DNA from: Candidatus Daviesbacteria bacterium RIFCSPLOWO2_02_FULL_41_8
GTDB taxonomy: Bacteria > Patescibacteriota > Microgenomatia > Daviesbacterales > UBA10151
Direction of reading: 5' to 3'
Assembly: GCA_001777455.1 (NCBI GenBank)
Contig: MFDZ01000029.1
Coordinates: 1 to 8,808, forward strand
Length of the DNA stretch: 8,808 nucleotides
The notes beneath the pieces are model-generated. The model made no database searches. It worked only from the letters and a program-made list of their open reading frames with translations, and had not been told where the DNA came from. Shown in pieces: positions 1-5,239 of the stretch. How positions within the stretch are numbered: the stretch's first letter is position 1; every line of letters begins with the position of its first letter. The position numbers were made by a program, and so were the translations under genes.

Positions 1-842
1 AGAAGCAGAACTCCAATACTTACTAGTATTGCTGCTATTATTTTCTTGGATACATTCTCTCTTTCTCCCAAAAATAATGCAGCTAAAATTACGGTTATAA
101 TTACAACTGATTGACCAATAGGAACAATTTGGGAGGCGTTACCACCTGCTTTATATGACAAATAAGATGCCACTAAGCCTATGGAGTAAAAGACTCCAAG
201 TAATAATATCTTAGTTAAAATGCCCAGGTTTAAATAATATTTCAGTTTTAAAGTTGATGATGGAAAAACTATTAATGTTAAAACAGCTGGAAAAATAAAA
301 GCTAGCGCTGCGTAAGATATAGTATCAGCATTTCTAAGAATATAAGAATCATTTACAAAACCAATGCCAATACAAAAAGCTGCCAAAAGAGCATATATAT
401 GTCCTTTGTTTAACTTTATTCCTTTCTTCTTTGCAGAGACATATACTACTGAAATAAGTATTAGAATAGTCCCAATTATTTTAGGAGTGTTAAAAGCTTC
501 CCCCAAAAATAGTAAGGCTGCTCCTATAACCCATAAAACTCTAGTAGATGAGAATATAATTAAGTCCGATGCCCCAATCGTTCTGGAGGCTTTAAATATT
601 AAAACCTGAGAAGCGGTATACAGTACAGCCATAAGCCCAAAATTAAGATAATAGTGTTTGATATCAGGAAGAATAAAACCGTTTTTCAGTGAAACCAGTG
701 AAATCAGCAATGCGCAAACAAAGTTAAACACAATAGTGTATGCAATAGCATCACTGCTTTTCTCCTTGAGGAAAACTCTCGTAAGTATATAAAAGACGGA
801 ATAAGAAGCGACTGCTAATAAAGCATAGCTCAACCAACCCAT
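1..842 (-). CDS. EamA/DMT-family transporter, C-terminus cut by the window edge
   Basis: An open frame starts at the ATG at 842-840 and runs without a stop for 280 codons to the left edge, so only the last few residues are missing (EamA proteins usually have about 290-300). The protein is hydrophobic throughout, with about ten predicted membrane segments in two halves. Each half ends in the EamA signature: 'FLGEAFN' followed by a Gly/Ile-rich helix, then 'FLGEREN' followed by another such helix near the edge. The family (drug/metabolite transporter superfamily) moves small metabolites across the inner membrane; the substrate cannot be told from sequence. The start is favoured by an extended -10 box six bases upstream, so the mRNA is probably leaderless. 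It lies downstream of tRNA-Gly on the same strand. The family call is firm and the substrate unknown. Confidence 0.88.
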   Translation of the reverse strand, partial: MGWLSYALLAVASYSVFYILTRVFLKEKSSDAIAYTIVFNFVCALLISLVSLKNGFILPDIKHYYLNFGLMAVLYTASQVLIFKASRTIGASDLIIFSSTRVLWVIGAALLFLGEAFNTPKIIGTILILISVVYVSAKKKGIKLNKGHIYALLAAFCIGIGFVNDSYILRNADTISYAALAFIFPAVLTLIVFPSSTLKLKYYLNLGILTKILLLGVFYSIGLVASYLSYKAGGNASQIVPIGQSVVIITVILAALFLGERENVSKKIIAAILVSIGVLL

Positions 843-848
843 ACATTA

Positions 849-857
849 ACTATAGCA
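849..857 (-). promoter_or_regulatory. Extended -10 promoter of the EamA transporter
   Basis: The minus strand reads TGC-TATAGT (857 down to 849), an extended -10 box (TGn plus 5/6 of TATAAT). Only six bases (TAATGT) separate it from the transporter ATG, so transcription should begin at or next to the A of the start codon. No good -35 box is seen at 17 bp, as is common for extended -10 promoters. Confidence 0.55.
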
Positions 858-892
858 TTTTCTTATTATTTATACCCTTGATTAAGGATATT

Positions 893-907
893 AGGGGTTG
901 CACCCCT
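893..907. repeat. Short GC-rich inverted repeat between tRNA-Gly and the transporter
   Basis: AGGGGT-TGC-ACCCCT forms a 6-bp stem with a 3-base loop on either strand. No T-run follows on either strand, so it is not a convincing intrinsic terminator. It could still help end the tRNA transcript before the transporter promoter. Confidence 0.3.
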
Positions 908-945
908 CAGATTACACGGAATATTATCTATTAAATACGGGAAAG

Positions 946-961
946 GATTGTTATAACAATC
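946..961. repeat. Perfect 16-bp palindrome just 3' of tRNA-Gly
   Basis: GATTGTTATAACAATC is perfectly self-complementary and starts 8 bases beyond the encoded CCA end of the tRNA. As RNA it could fold into a weak 6-bp hairpin with a TATA loop. As DNA it could be a dimeric protein site. There is no following T-run, so terminator status is doubtful. Confidence 0.4.
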
Positions 962-967
962 TAAATA

Positions 968-1044
<77 letters not shown>

Positions 1045-1058
1045 GAACGTTAGTGAGT

Positions 1059-1087
1059 GGAAGAAAGCTCTGCTTTCGAAAACTTCC
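1059..1087. repeat. Nested hairpin in the 5' leader region of tRNA-Gly
   Basis: GGAAG (1059-1063) pairs with CTTCC (1083-1087), and immediately inside it AAAGC (1064-1068) pairs with GCTTT (1072-1076) around a TCT loop, with a six-base bulge CGAAAA on one side. It lies 15 bases upstream of the mature tRNA 5' end, where it could shape the precursor. The remainder of the gap between tRNA and the next gene (1045-1173) holds no recognisable gene. Confidence 0.35.
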
Positions 1088-1149
1088 TCAAGTGCCCCAA
1101 GTGATTTTAACTTCGAACTTTTTCTAGGCTGGATCACTGAGCTAATGGA

Positions 1150-1158
1150 AGTATATCA
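1150..1158 (-). promoter_or_regulatory. Possible extended -10 promoter for tRNA-Gly
   Basis: The minus strand reads TGA-TATACT, an extended -10 element identical to that of the XRE gene. The -35 position (1178-1173, TTCATT) is poor. If used, it would give a leader of about 100 bases containing the nested hairpin before the tRNA. It lies directly beside the Shine-Dalgarno site of the divergent phospholipase-like gene. Confidence 0.3.
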
Positions 1159-1161
1159 GAA

Positions 1162-1170
1162 AGAGGAGGA
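1162..1170 (+). promoter_or_regulatory. Strong Shine-Dalgarno of the PLD-like gene
   Basis: AGAGGAGGA is a near-perfect anti-16S match, placed 3-4 bases before the ATG at 1174. It fixes the start of this gene. It also shows that the organism uses Shine-Dalgarno initiation alongside the leaderless-looking genes nearby. Confidence 0.75.
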
Positions 1171-1173
1171 AAA

Positions 1174-1626
1174 ATGAACTCAAATCTGATTACTTCCCAG
1201 TTATATGATGAAAAAACATTTTATCAAACGTTCTTGCGTGATCTTAAAGGCTGTACTAAGGAGGTAATCATAGAAAGCCCCTACATTACTACCGGAAGAA
1301 TGAGGACGTTTGATCGTTTATTTAAAGAATTACTTAAAAAAGGAGTAAAAATATACATAATTACCCGTGATCCAAGGGAACATGAGGAGTTTATGGAGCC
1401 ACAGTCAGAAGATGCCATCACCTGGTGTGAAATGGTAGGCGTACAAGTTTTACTTTGCACAGGAAATCATCACCGGAAACTGGCAATTTTAGATAGAAAA
1501 GTCCTTTGGGAAGGAAGCTTAAATATCTTATCTCAAACAAGAAGCAGAGAGATAATGAGAAGGATTGAAGGGCAGGAATTAGCCTTAGAGATGTTTAACT
1601 TCTTAAAGCTGGAAAAATCTATTTAG
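1174..1626 (+). CDS. Single-HKD phospholipase D-like protein (Nuc-type nuclease candidate)
   Basis: This 150-residue protein carries one HKD motif, H100-R-K102-x4-D107, followed by G114-S115-x-N117, the layout of the phospholipase D superfamily. Its length is close to that of Nuc/BfiI-type single-motif enzymes, which pair two subunits to build one active site and cleave phosphodiester bonds through a covalent histidine intermediate. The N-terminal half alternates strands and helices as in the PLD fold ('VIIESPYIT' and 'VKIYIITRDP'). No signal peptide or membrane segment is seen, so it should act in the cytoplasm, most likely on nucleic acid; that substrate is inferred. Its stop overlaps the convergent XRE gene by 4 bp. 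Superfamily is confident, function moderate; a stand-alone fragment of a larger helicase-associated PLD domain is the alternative. Confidence 0.8.
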   Translation: MNSNLITSQLYDEKTFYQTFLRDLKGCTKEVIIESPYITTGRMRTFDRLFKELLKKGVKIYIITRDPREHEEFMEPQSEDAITWCEMVGVQVLLCTGNHHRKLAILDRKVLWEGSLNILSQTRSREIMRRIEGQELALEMFNFLKLEKSI

Positions 1627-1829
1627 AGTTTTACTTTAAGAACTTTGGAGATTTTGATTAAATTACTGCCTGAAGGTTCTATTTCTCCTCTTTCAATTCT
1701 GGCGTAGTTGGTAATATTCATACCAACTTTATCTGCAACTTCTTCTTGTGTAAACTCAAGTTTTTCTCTGGCATTTTTAAATTTTTCACCGGTTTCTTTG
1801 GCGAATTTTTTATCTTTACTTCTGGTCAT
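1623..1829 (-). CDS. Small XRE/Cro-C1-type HTH transcriptional regulator
   Basis: The protein has 68 residues from the ATG at 1829, nearly all one helix-turn-helix domain. A helix at residues 11-23 is followed by 'FTQEEVADKVGMNITNYARIE' (26-46), whose 'TQEEVA...' and 'IERGEIEPS' segments are typical XRE/Cro-C1 signatures. No effector domain is present, so it probably acts as a DNA-binding dimer repressing nearby promoters. An upstream ATG at 1853 would add eight residues, but the promoter -10 box overlaps that segment and would place the transcript start near 1829, so the shorter form is preferred. It is divergent from the 77-residue gene and shares its intergenic repeats, which suggests autoregulation and control of that gene (inference). 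Its tail overlaps the PLD-like gene. Confidence 0.85.
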   Translation of the reverse strand: MTRSKDKKFAKETGEKFKNAREKLEFTQEEVADKVGMNITNYARIERGEIEPSGSNLIKISKVLKVKL

Positions 1830-1837
1830 ATATGCAC

Positions 1838-1866
1838 AGTATATCATTCTCATTTCTGGATAGCAA
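1838..1866 (-). promoter_or_regulatory. Promoter of the XRE regulator gene
   Basis: On the minus strand TTGCTA (1866-1861) and TATACT (1843-1838) are separated by exactly 17 bp, with a TG one base before the -10 box. Eight bases lie between the -10 box and the preferred ATG, predicting a leaderless or nearly leaderless mRNA. Confidence 0.65.
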
Positions 1867-1893
1867 AATTTAGAGGCTGTTTATAACATTAAA

Positions 1894-1902
1894 TGCTATA
1901 AT
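1894..1902 (+). promoter_or_regulatory. Upstream extended -10 box for the 77-residue gene
   Basis: TGC-TATAAT is a perfect extended -10 element without a clear -35 box. It would start transcription near 1909 and give a roughly 48-base leader made almost entirely of the CpG-rich repeats, upstream of the second -10 box at 1945. Confidence 0.45.
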
Positions 1903-1945
1903 CGCTTGCGATTACATCGCGACGCTTCTTGTAACGCGTTGCGTT
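1901..1945. repeat. CpG-rich cluster of inverted repeats (operator-like)
   Basis: Several overlapping dyads lie in 45 bases: ATCGC-TT-GCGAT (1901-1912), GCGAT-TAC-ATCGC (1908-1920), the palindrome TCGCGA (1917-1922), AACGCGTT (1933-1940) and AACGC-GTT-GCGTT (1933-1945). Eight CpG dinucleotides occur in this stretch. The cluster lies between two -10 boxes of the 77-residue gene and upstream of the divergent XRE gene, so it fits an operator for the XRE protein. It could equally form alternative hairpins in a leader transcript. Confidence 0.5.
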
Positions 1946-1950
1946 ATAAT
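1945..1950 (+). promoter_or_regulatory. -10 box abutting the 77-residue gene
   Basis: A perfect TATAAT is followed by six bases (ACAGGC) and then the ATG at 1957. This is the same spacing as at 849 and 4266 and predicts a leaderless transcript. No good -35 hexamer is found at 16-18 bp; the repeats occupy that position. Confidence 0.5.
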
Positions 1951-1956
1951 ACAGGC

Positions 1957-2190
1957 ATGAGTTTAGTTAGAGATTTAATAAAAGATTCAGAAGAATATAA
2001 AAAGCAGATTGAACAACTGTCTACTGAAACCATAGTCAGACTGGCTGGGAATCGCCAGGATGCCCTAGAACAAGCAAGAAAATTGCTTGAGAAGAACTAC
2101 CCAAATGATCTGATAGAGGAAACTATAGAAGCTGTGGCAGATGAAATACAAATGATTGCTAAAATGATCTGGGAAGAAAGAACAAAATAA
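1957..2190 (+). CDS. Small helical protein of unknown function (77 residues)
   Basis: I do not recognise a family. The protein is charged and almost wholly helical by eye, with 'LIKDSEEYKKQIEQL' near the N-terminus and 'DALEQARKLLEKNY' and 'LIEETIEAVADEIQ' further on, and no Cys, signal or membrane segment. An in-frame TTG at 1906 would lengthen it, but that segment is the repeat cluster and the ATG at 1957 sits six bases after a perfect -10 box. It is followed after one base by a 50-residue gene and is divergent from an XRE repressor. A toxin-antitoxin-like or other stress module is possible but unproven. Confidence 0.65.
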   Translation: MSLVRDLIKDSEEYKKQIEQLSTETIVRLAGNRQDALEQARKLLEKNYPNDLIEETIEAVADEIQMIAKMIWEERTK

Positions 2191-2191
2191 G

Positions 2192-2344
2192 ATGATACCT
2201 CCAAAAATATTGGAAAAATATAAGAAACTCCATTGGGATAAATATAGAATTAAATTATCAGATGAAGAAGCAACTGAATCCGCAACACACTTCTTAAATT
2301 TAATGAAAATCTTAATATACCCAGACCCCAAAAGACGTCCTTAA
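2192..2344 (+). CDS. Tiny protein of unknown function (50 residues), paired with the gene before it
   Basis: The ATG at 2192 follows the TAA of the 77-residue gene (2188-2190) after one base, so translation is probably coupled. The frame reads 50 residues to a TAA at 2342-2344. The product begins 'MIPPKILEKYKKLHW', contains an acidic helix 'LSDEEATESATHFLNLM', and ends in the basic tail 'PDPKRRP'. The sequence has amphipathic helices and ordinary composition rather than random-frame character. No family is recognised. Coding status rests on the tight coupling and protein-like composition. Confidence 0.6.
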   Translation: MIPPKILEKYKKLHWDKYRIKLSDEEATESATHFLNLMKILIYPDPKRRP

Positions 2345-2378
2345 GTAGCTTTCATATCTTTCTTATAACCTGAATCTC

Positions 2379-2387
2379 TGCTACTAT
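2379..2387 (+). promoter_or_regulatory. Candidate extended -10 box of the Shedu operon
   Basis: TGC-TACTAT matches an extended -10 element (4/6 of TATAAT with TGn). It ends 12 bases before the Shedu ATG, leaving a leader of only about five bases and no room for a Shine-Dalgarno site. The -35 region is weak. Confidence 0.4.
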
Positions 2388-2399
2388 TGACCTGCATTT

Positions 2400-3536
2400 A
2401 TGCCCACGCAGCTGATACAAATCAAGATCCTAAATAAAAGCTATGGTAATTTTTCTGGTGTTACTATTTTTGTAACTCCTATTGTAAAAACTCGGCTAGA
2501 AAAGATTAAATCACAGCGTCATGAAACTCTCTTTAAATCTCTACAGGCTAATGGGTTTAAAGGAGGCAAGCATCTTTTAGAGATTCTAGCAAATAATTTA
2601 GGTAAAAGCCTTAAATTAATCCTCTCTCATGAGAAGTCCAAGATAGATGGTAAGGAAGTTACTATAAACCTTGAGGCTTTTGATGGTTTGGCAAGAAAGA
2701 AGTTTTTTGAAGTATATAGACAAACAGGAATTAGAACAGCTACTAGATTTATACAGGACAACTTTAGTAAAGAAATTCCGGATCTAGAAATACTTCCCTC
2801 AAAAAAGGAAACAGAGCAAGTTATTGAGGTTTTACCTGAAGCCACAAAGACTTTATCTGCCAAAAAGACAGATAAGTTAATTGAAAAAGTAACACAGGTG
2901 GTTAAAGAAGCAGGAGTTGATAGAAAAAAATTGACTGCTTCTACGATGAAAGAGTTACAGGCTGCTGCTAACCAAGCCCTGTACAGAGGTAAATTGGAAG
3001 AGTTGATTGATAGATTGGGTAAAAGTTTTCCGGAAACAAGTGGTACAAACTCCTGGCAAGCTTGGATATATGCAAATAATTGGTTATTTGGCTCTAATTA
3101 TTTGAAACCCATTCAGAAAAAACAGGTTGGTTTTAGTGAAATTCCAGACTTTTTATTTCCTACCTCTGATGGTTTCCTGGATATTCTGGAAATAAAAAAG
3201 CCTGACAAAGAAATACTAGTTGCTAATGGCAGCCACTCAGGATCATTCTATTGGAGTAGTGAGGTTTCACAAGCAATCGGGCAGGTAGTAAATTATCTTT
3301 ACCAGCTTGAAATTCATCAGCTGGAGATTGAAAAAAAATTAAAATTAAGCACGATTAAACCTAGGGCGTATATCCTTATAGGTAATTCTGAAGGTTGGGA
3401 TGAGTTAAAAGATGAGTCAAAAAGAGAAGCTCTTAGAAAATTAAATTTTGCTCTTCATGGGATTGAAATCATTACCTATACCCAACTACTTGAGAGAGGA
3501 AAATTATTGGTAGAAATGTATGATAGGGAAAATTAA
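2400..3536 (+). CDS. sduA: Shedu-family anti-phage nuclease (DUF4263, PD-(D/E)XK)
   Basis: The C-terminal half (about residues 195-378) matches the Shedu/DUF4263 pattern. 'SWQAWIYANNWLFG' (218-231) corresponds to the conserved W-Q-x-x-(I/F)-x-x-N-x-W-(I/L)-F-G segment. 'IPDF' supplies the nuclease Asp (D250), and 'DILEIKKP' (261-268) supplies the E264-x-K266 pair. It is followed by an S/Q-rich helix with Q291, Q295 and Y299. SduA proteins are stand-alone defence nucleases that assemble into oligomers; known members vary in their N-terminal domains, which are thought to sense infection. Here residues 1-195 resemble no domain I know, with a charged linker at 130-180. An in-frame stop at 2388 and no later ATG before residue 183 fix the start at 2400, with no Shine-Dalgarno. 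Three small genes follow in the same direction. Family call is good; the defence role is inherited from the family. Confidence 0.82.
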   Translation: MPTQLIQIKILNKSYGNFSGVTIFVTPIVKTRLEKIKSQRHETLFKSLQANGFKGGKHLLEILANNLGKSLKLILSHEKSKIDGKEVTINLEAFDGLARKKFFEVYRQTGIRTATRFIQDNFSKEIPDLEILPSKKETEQVIEVLPEATKTLSAKKTDKLIEKVTQVVKEAGVDRKKLTASTMKELQAAANQALYRGKLEELIDRLGKSFPETSGTNSWQAWIYANNWLFGSNYLKPIQKKQVGFSEIPDFLFPTSDGFLDILEIKKPDKEILVANGSHSGSFYWSSEVSQAIGQVVNYLYQLEIHQLEIEKKLKLSTIKPRAYILIGNSEGWDELKDESKREALRKLNFALHGIEIITYTQLLERGKLLVEMYDREN

Positions 3537-3541
3537 TTGTT

Positions 3542-3748
3542 ATGAAAACTGAAGACAAAAAAGAGAAAATGTTTACTGTAGTACTCCATAGCGGAGAAAG
3601 ATTTCAAGTGAATTTTGAGTCAAAAGAAGAGGTTCTTTCTTGGATAAATACCGGAGTTGCAGGTTTTATGCCTGTAAGAAGTCAGGAATTTATACATTTG
3701 AACCCTGAAAAAGTAAAAGAAATTATTGAATGGGAGGAAAATGAATAG
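3542..3748 (+). CDS. Small protein of unknown function downstream of Shedu (68 residues)
   Basis: The ATG lies five bases after the Shedu stop, and the end overlaps the next gene by 8 bp, so all are probably on one mRNA. After a charged start (residues 1-9) comes a strand-rich core, 'MFTVVLHSGERFQVNF', then a helix 'SKEEVLSWI', a strand near 'GFMPVRS', and a final 'LNPEKVKEIIEWEE' helix. A second ATG (Met10) could be the true start. The shape resembles small beta-rich proteins found in accessory regions, but I cannot name a family. An accessory or regulatory partner of the nuclease is possible from position only. Confidence 0.65.
   Translation: MKTEDKKEKMFTVVLHSGERFQVNFESKEEVLSWINTGVAGFMPVRSQEFIHLNPEKVKEIIEWEENE
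3732..3737 (+). promoter_or_regulatory. Shine-Dalgarno that sets the start of the zinc-binding candidate
   Basis: GGGAGG lies three bases before the ATG at 3741, inside the end of the preceding gene. It selects this ATG over the in-frame TTG at 3726, which has no such site. Confidence 0.6.
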
Positions 3749-4112
3749 TGTTATTTACCAGACAACTTTTTATTGCGATTTATGTAAAAGAAATATCCCT
3801 ATAGTTGTTTATGGGGATAGGGACAGTTCATTTCCTTCAGATAAAAGAGAAGAAAATGAAGCAAGAGAAATGGGTGAGCATTATCACTGGATTGATAATC
3901 ACCGAAGATGTGCAATCTGCGGAGAATTAGTGGTTGGAGGTAAACAGGAAGAGCCAGAGGGGTTAAATCTTATTGATAATGACGGACAGGTGGAAATTCA
4001 TGAGAAGTATGTTGCAGAAACTATGGATAAGGCGCATGGAGAACAACTTCTTGTAGCGCATAATGGTTGTGCCCAAAAAATTATATCTGAATCAGAAAAT
4101 GAATCTATTTAA
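3741..4112 (+). CDS. Cys/His-rich putative zinc-binding protein (123 residues)
   Basis: From the ATG at 3741 the protein has C12-x2-C15, then after 38 residues H54-x2-C57-x2-C60, and a late C110 beside H107 ('AHNGC'). The paired C-x2-C and H-x2-C-x2-C elements are the layout of zinc-ribbon or LIM-like knuckles, so a bound zinc is likely; the family is not recognised. Further histidines (H47, H49) precede the second cluster. No membrane segment is present. Such knuckles usually mediate protein or nucleic-acid contacts. It overlaps the gene before by 8 bp and the gene after by 14 bp, which argues for coordinated translation in the Shedu operon. A role in that system is inferred from position alone. 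Confidence 0.7.
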   Translation: MNSVIYQTTFYCDLCKRNIPIVVYGDRDSSFPSDKREENEAREMGEHYHWIDNHRRCAICGELVVGGKQEEPEGLNLIDNDGQVEIHEKYVAETMDKAHGEQLLVAHNGCAQKIISESENESI

Positions 4113-4245
4113 GGAAGAAGAAAAGAAACCTATTAGTTTTGCTTCAGTTGAGATGCAAAAAGCCCCAAGAAGTTATGTTAAATGGATTGTAGCTGTTATT
4201 TCAATAGTACTTTTATCTATCTTCTTTTTCAAATCCTATAGTTGA
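4099..4245 (+). CDS. Small single-pass membrane protein (48 residues)
   Basis: The ATG at 4099 sits within the end of the zinc-binding candidate (14-bp overlap, different frame). The product has a charged N-terminal part of about 25 residues ('FKEEEKKPISF'), one membrane helix 'YVKWIVAVISIVLLSIFFF' (26-44) and almost no tail. By the positive-inside rule the lysine/arginine-bearing N-terminus ('RSYVK') is probably cytoplasmic. An ATG at 4063 is in frame but lies deeper in the upstream gene and adds no recognisable domain. No clear ribosome site is seen; coupling by overlap is likely. In a defence operon such a protein could be a membrane effector or anchor, which is speculation. Confidence 0.6.
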   Translation: MNLFKEEEKKPISFASVEMQKAPRSYVKWIVAVISIVLLSIFFFKSYS

Positions 4246-4271
4246 AACAAGGTGCCTGCTTGAGGTATAAT
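4242..4271 (+). promoter_or_regulatory. Consensus promoter of the 110-residue gene
   Basis: TTGAAA (4242-4247) and a perfect TATAAT (4266-4271) are separated by 18 bp. The -35 box overlaps the TGA stop of the membrane protein. The ATG at 4278 is six bases beyond the -10 box, so the mRNA should start at or beside the initiation codon. Confidence 0.7.
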
Positions 4272-4277
4272 CACTTC

Positions 4278-4610
4278 ATGACACTTGGTGTTGAAGTATA
4301 CAATGCAATGGCTAAAGATTGGGTACAGTTACCTGAGTTAAAACCAGGAGATCGTCCTGGTTCAGTATCTCAAAACAAACCTGACGGAGAAAGAGAAGTC
4401 TATTTATTTGAATGTGCACCAGATAATTCTCATTCTACAATTTATCGCTCCACATTTGGTGCAGATACAGAAATAGCAGAAACCAGAGTTATAACTACAG
4501 CAGGATTAGAGATTGTAAAAGAATTAAAACGTGGGGAAGAACCTTACGTATTAACCCTTAAAACGGATATTAGCGATGCAAGAAGAATTATTAGATTTAC
4601 CCACAAATAA
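4278..4610 (+). CDS. Protein of unknown function with its own promoter (110 residues)
   Basis: The start at the ATG 4278 is chosen because it lies six bases after a consensus -10 box; the in-frame TTG at 4242 is part of the -35 box and cannot be transcribed from it. The protein looks soluble and mixed alpha/beta: a helix near 'EVYNAMAKDWV', a Gly/Pro-rich loop 'LKPGDRPGSVSQNKPDGER', strands around 'REVYLFEC', and 'YVLTLKTDISDARRIIRFT' at the end. No family is recognised and no catalytic motif stands out. It ends 2 bp before the stop of the convergent M23 peptidase gene, leaving no room for a dedicated terminator. Its separate promoter suggests regulation apart from the Shedu cluster. Confidence 0.7.
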   Translation: MTLGVEVYNAMAKDWVQLPELKPGDRPGSVSQNKPDGEREVYLFECAPDNSHSTIYRSTFGADTEIAETRVITTAGLEIVKELKRGEEPYVLTLKTDISDARRIIRFTHK

Positions 4611-4612
4611 AG

Positions 4613-5233
4613 TTAGTTAGGGTTTCCCTGTCCTAAGAATGTTCTTGGGTTGACTGGTATTCCATAAACCCTTACCTCAAAATGCAGATGTGGGCCTGTT
4701 GACCATCCGGTACTCCCTTCTCTACCGATAACCTGCTTAGTTGTGGTTATCTCCTGCCCTTTTACTACAAAGATTTTATCAAGATGGGCATACACTGAAG
4801 TTATATTGTTACCGTTATCTAGAATTATATGTTTACCATACCCCCACCAGATCTCACCCGCATAGATAACTTTACCCGGTAAAAATGGATTTACAGGATC
4901 ACCGATTTTTCCCTGTGCATTGGCTATATCAATCCCTGCATGAAAAATCTGGAAACCGCTGCTTTGTGCAAACTCCAAAGTGATAACTCCTGTTGTAGGC
5001 CAGGCAGCTGTTACCTCTATTGGGGTAGCTTCACCAGTTGTAGGATCATGGATTTCAACATTTTGTGTAATTTCATTAACAGATACCAACTTATCTGAAA
5101 TAATATCCAGCCCGATTTGGGTTAAAAGAATTATGGCAATTATCGGAACGAGGATCGCCAATCCAAAAGCCAAAGCCACATATTTTAATTCATTTCTAAA
5201 GGAGAATAGTGTTAAAAATAATTTCGGGTTCAT
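4613..5233 (-). CDS. Membrane-anchored M23 (LytM-type) peptidase of the type IV secretion operon
   Basis: The 206-residue protein has a short cytoplasmic start, one membrane helix (about 18-40) and an extracytoplasmic M23 domain. The zinc ligands are visible: H98 and D102 in 'HAGID' and H184 in 'PHLHFE'; H150 ('YAH') and H182 complete the active site. M23 enzymes cut peptidoglycan cross-bridges. Placed last in a secretion operon, it probably opens the cell wall for the apparatus, the job done by VirB1-type transglycosylases elsewhere. The start at 5233 is six bases after the VirB4 stop, in the sequence ATGAATG, with only a weak ribosome site, so translational coupling is likely. All key residues are present. 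Confidence 0.9.
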   Translation of the reverse strand: MNPKLFLTLFSFRNELKYVALAFGLAILVPIIAIILLTQIGLDIISDKLVSVNEITQNVEIHDPTTGEATPIEVTAAWPTTGVITLEFAQSSGFQIFHAGIDIANAQGKIGDPVNPFLPGKVIYAGEIWWGYGKHIILDNGNNITSVYAHLDKIFVVKGQEITTTKQVIGREGSTGWSTGPHLHFEVRVYGIPVNPRTFLGQGNPN

Positions 5234-5239
5234 TCATTC

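Noticed and set aside
364..609. Plus-strand frame of 81 codons
   Set aside because: It lies wholly inside the minus-strand EamA transporter, which has clear family motifs; the plus frame has no recognisable features.
893..907. Intrinsic terminator
   Set aside because: The stem is only 6 bp and no T-run follows on either strand; kept only as a weak inverted repeat.
2065..2331. Minus-strand frame of 88 codons rich in Phe, Ser and Ile
   Set aside because: It is antisense to the 77- and 50-residue genes, has no promoter or ribosome site, and has the composition of a reverse-frame shadow.
2627..2863. Minus-strand frame of 78 codons
   Set aside because: It is antisense to the Shedu gene, with low-complexity composition typical of a shadow frame.
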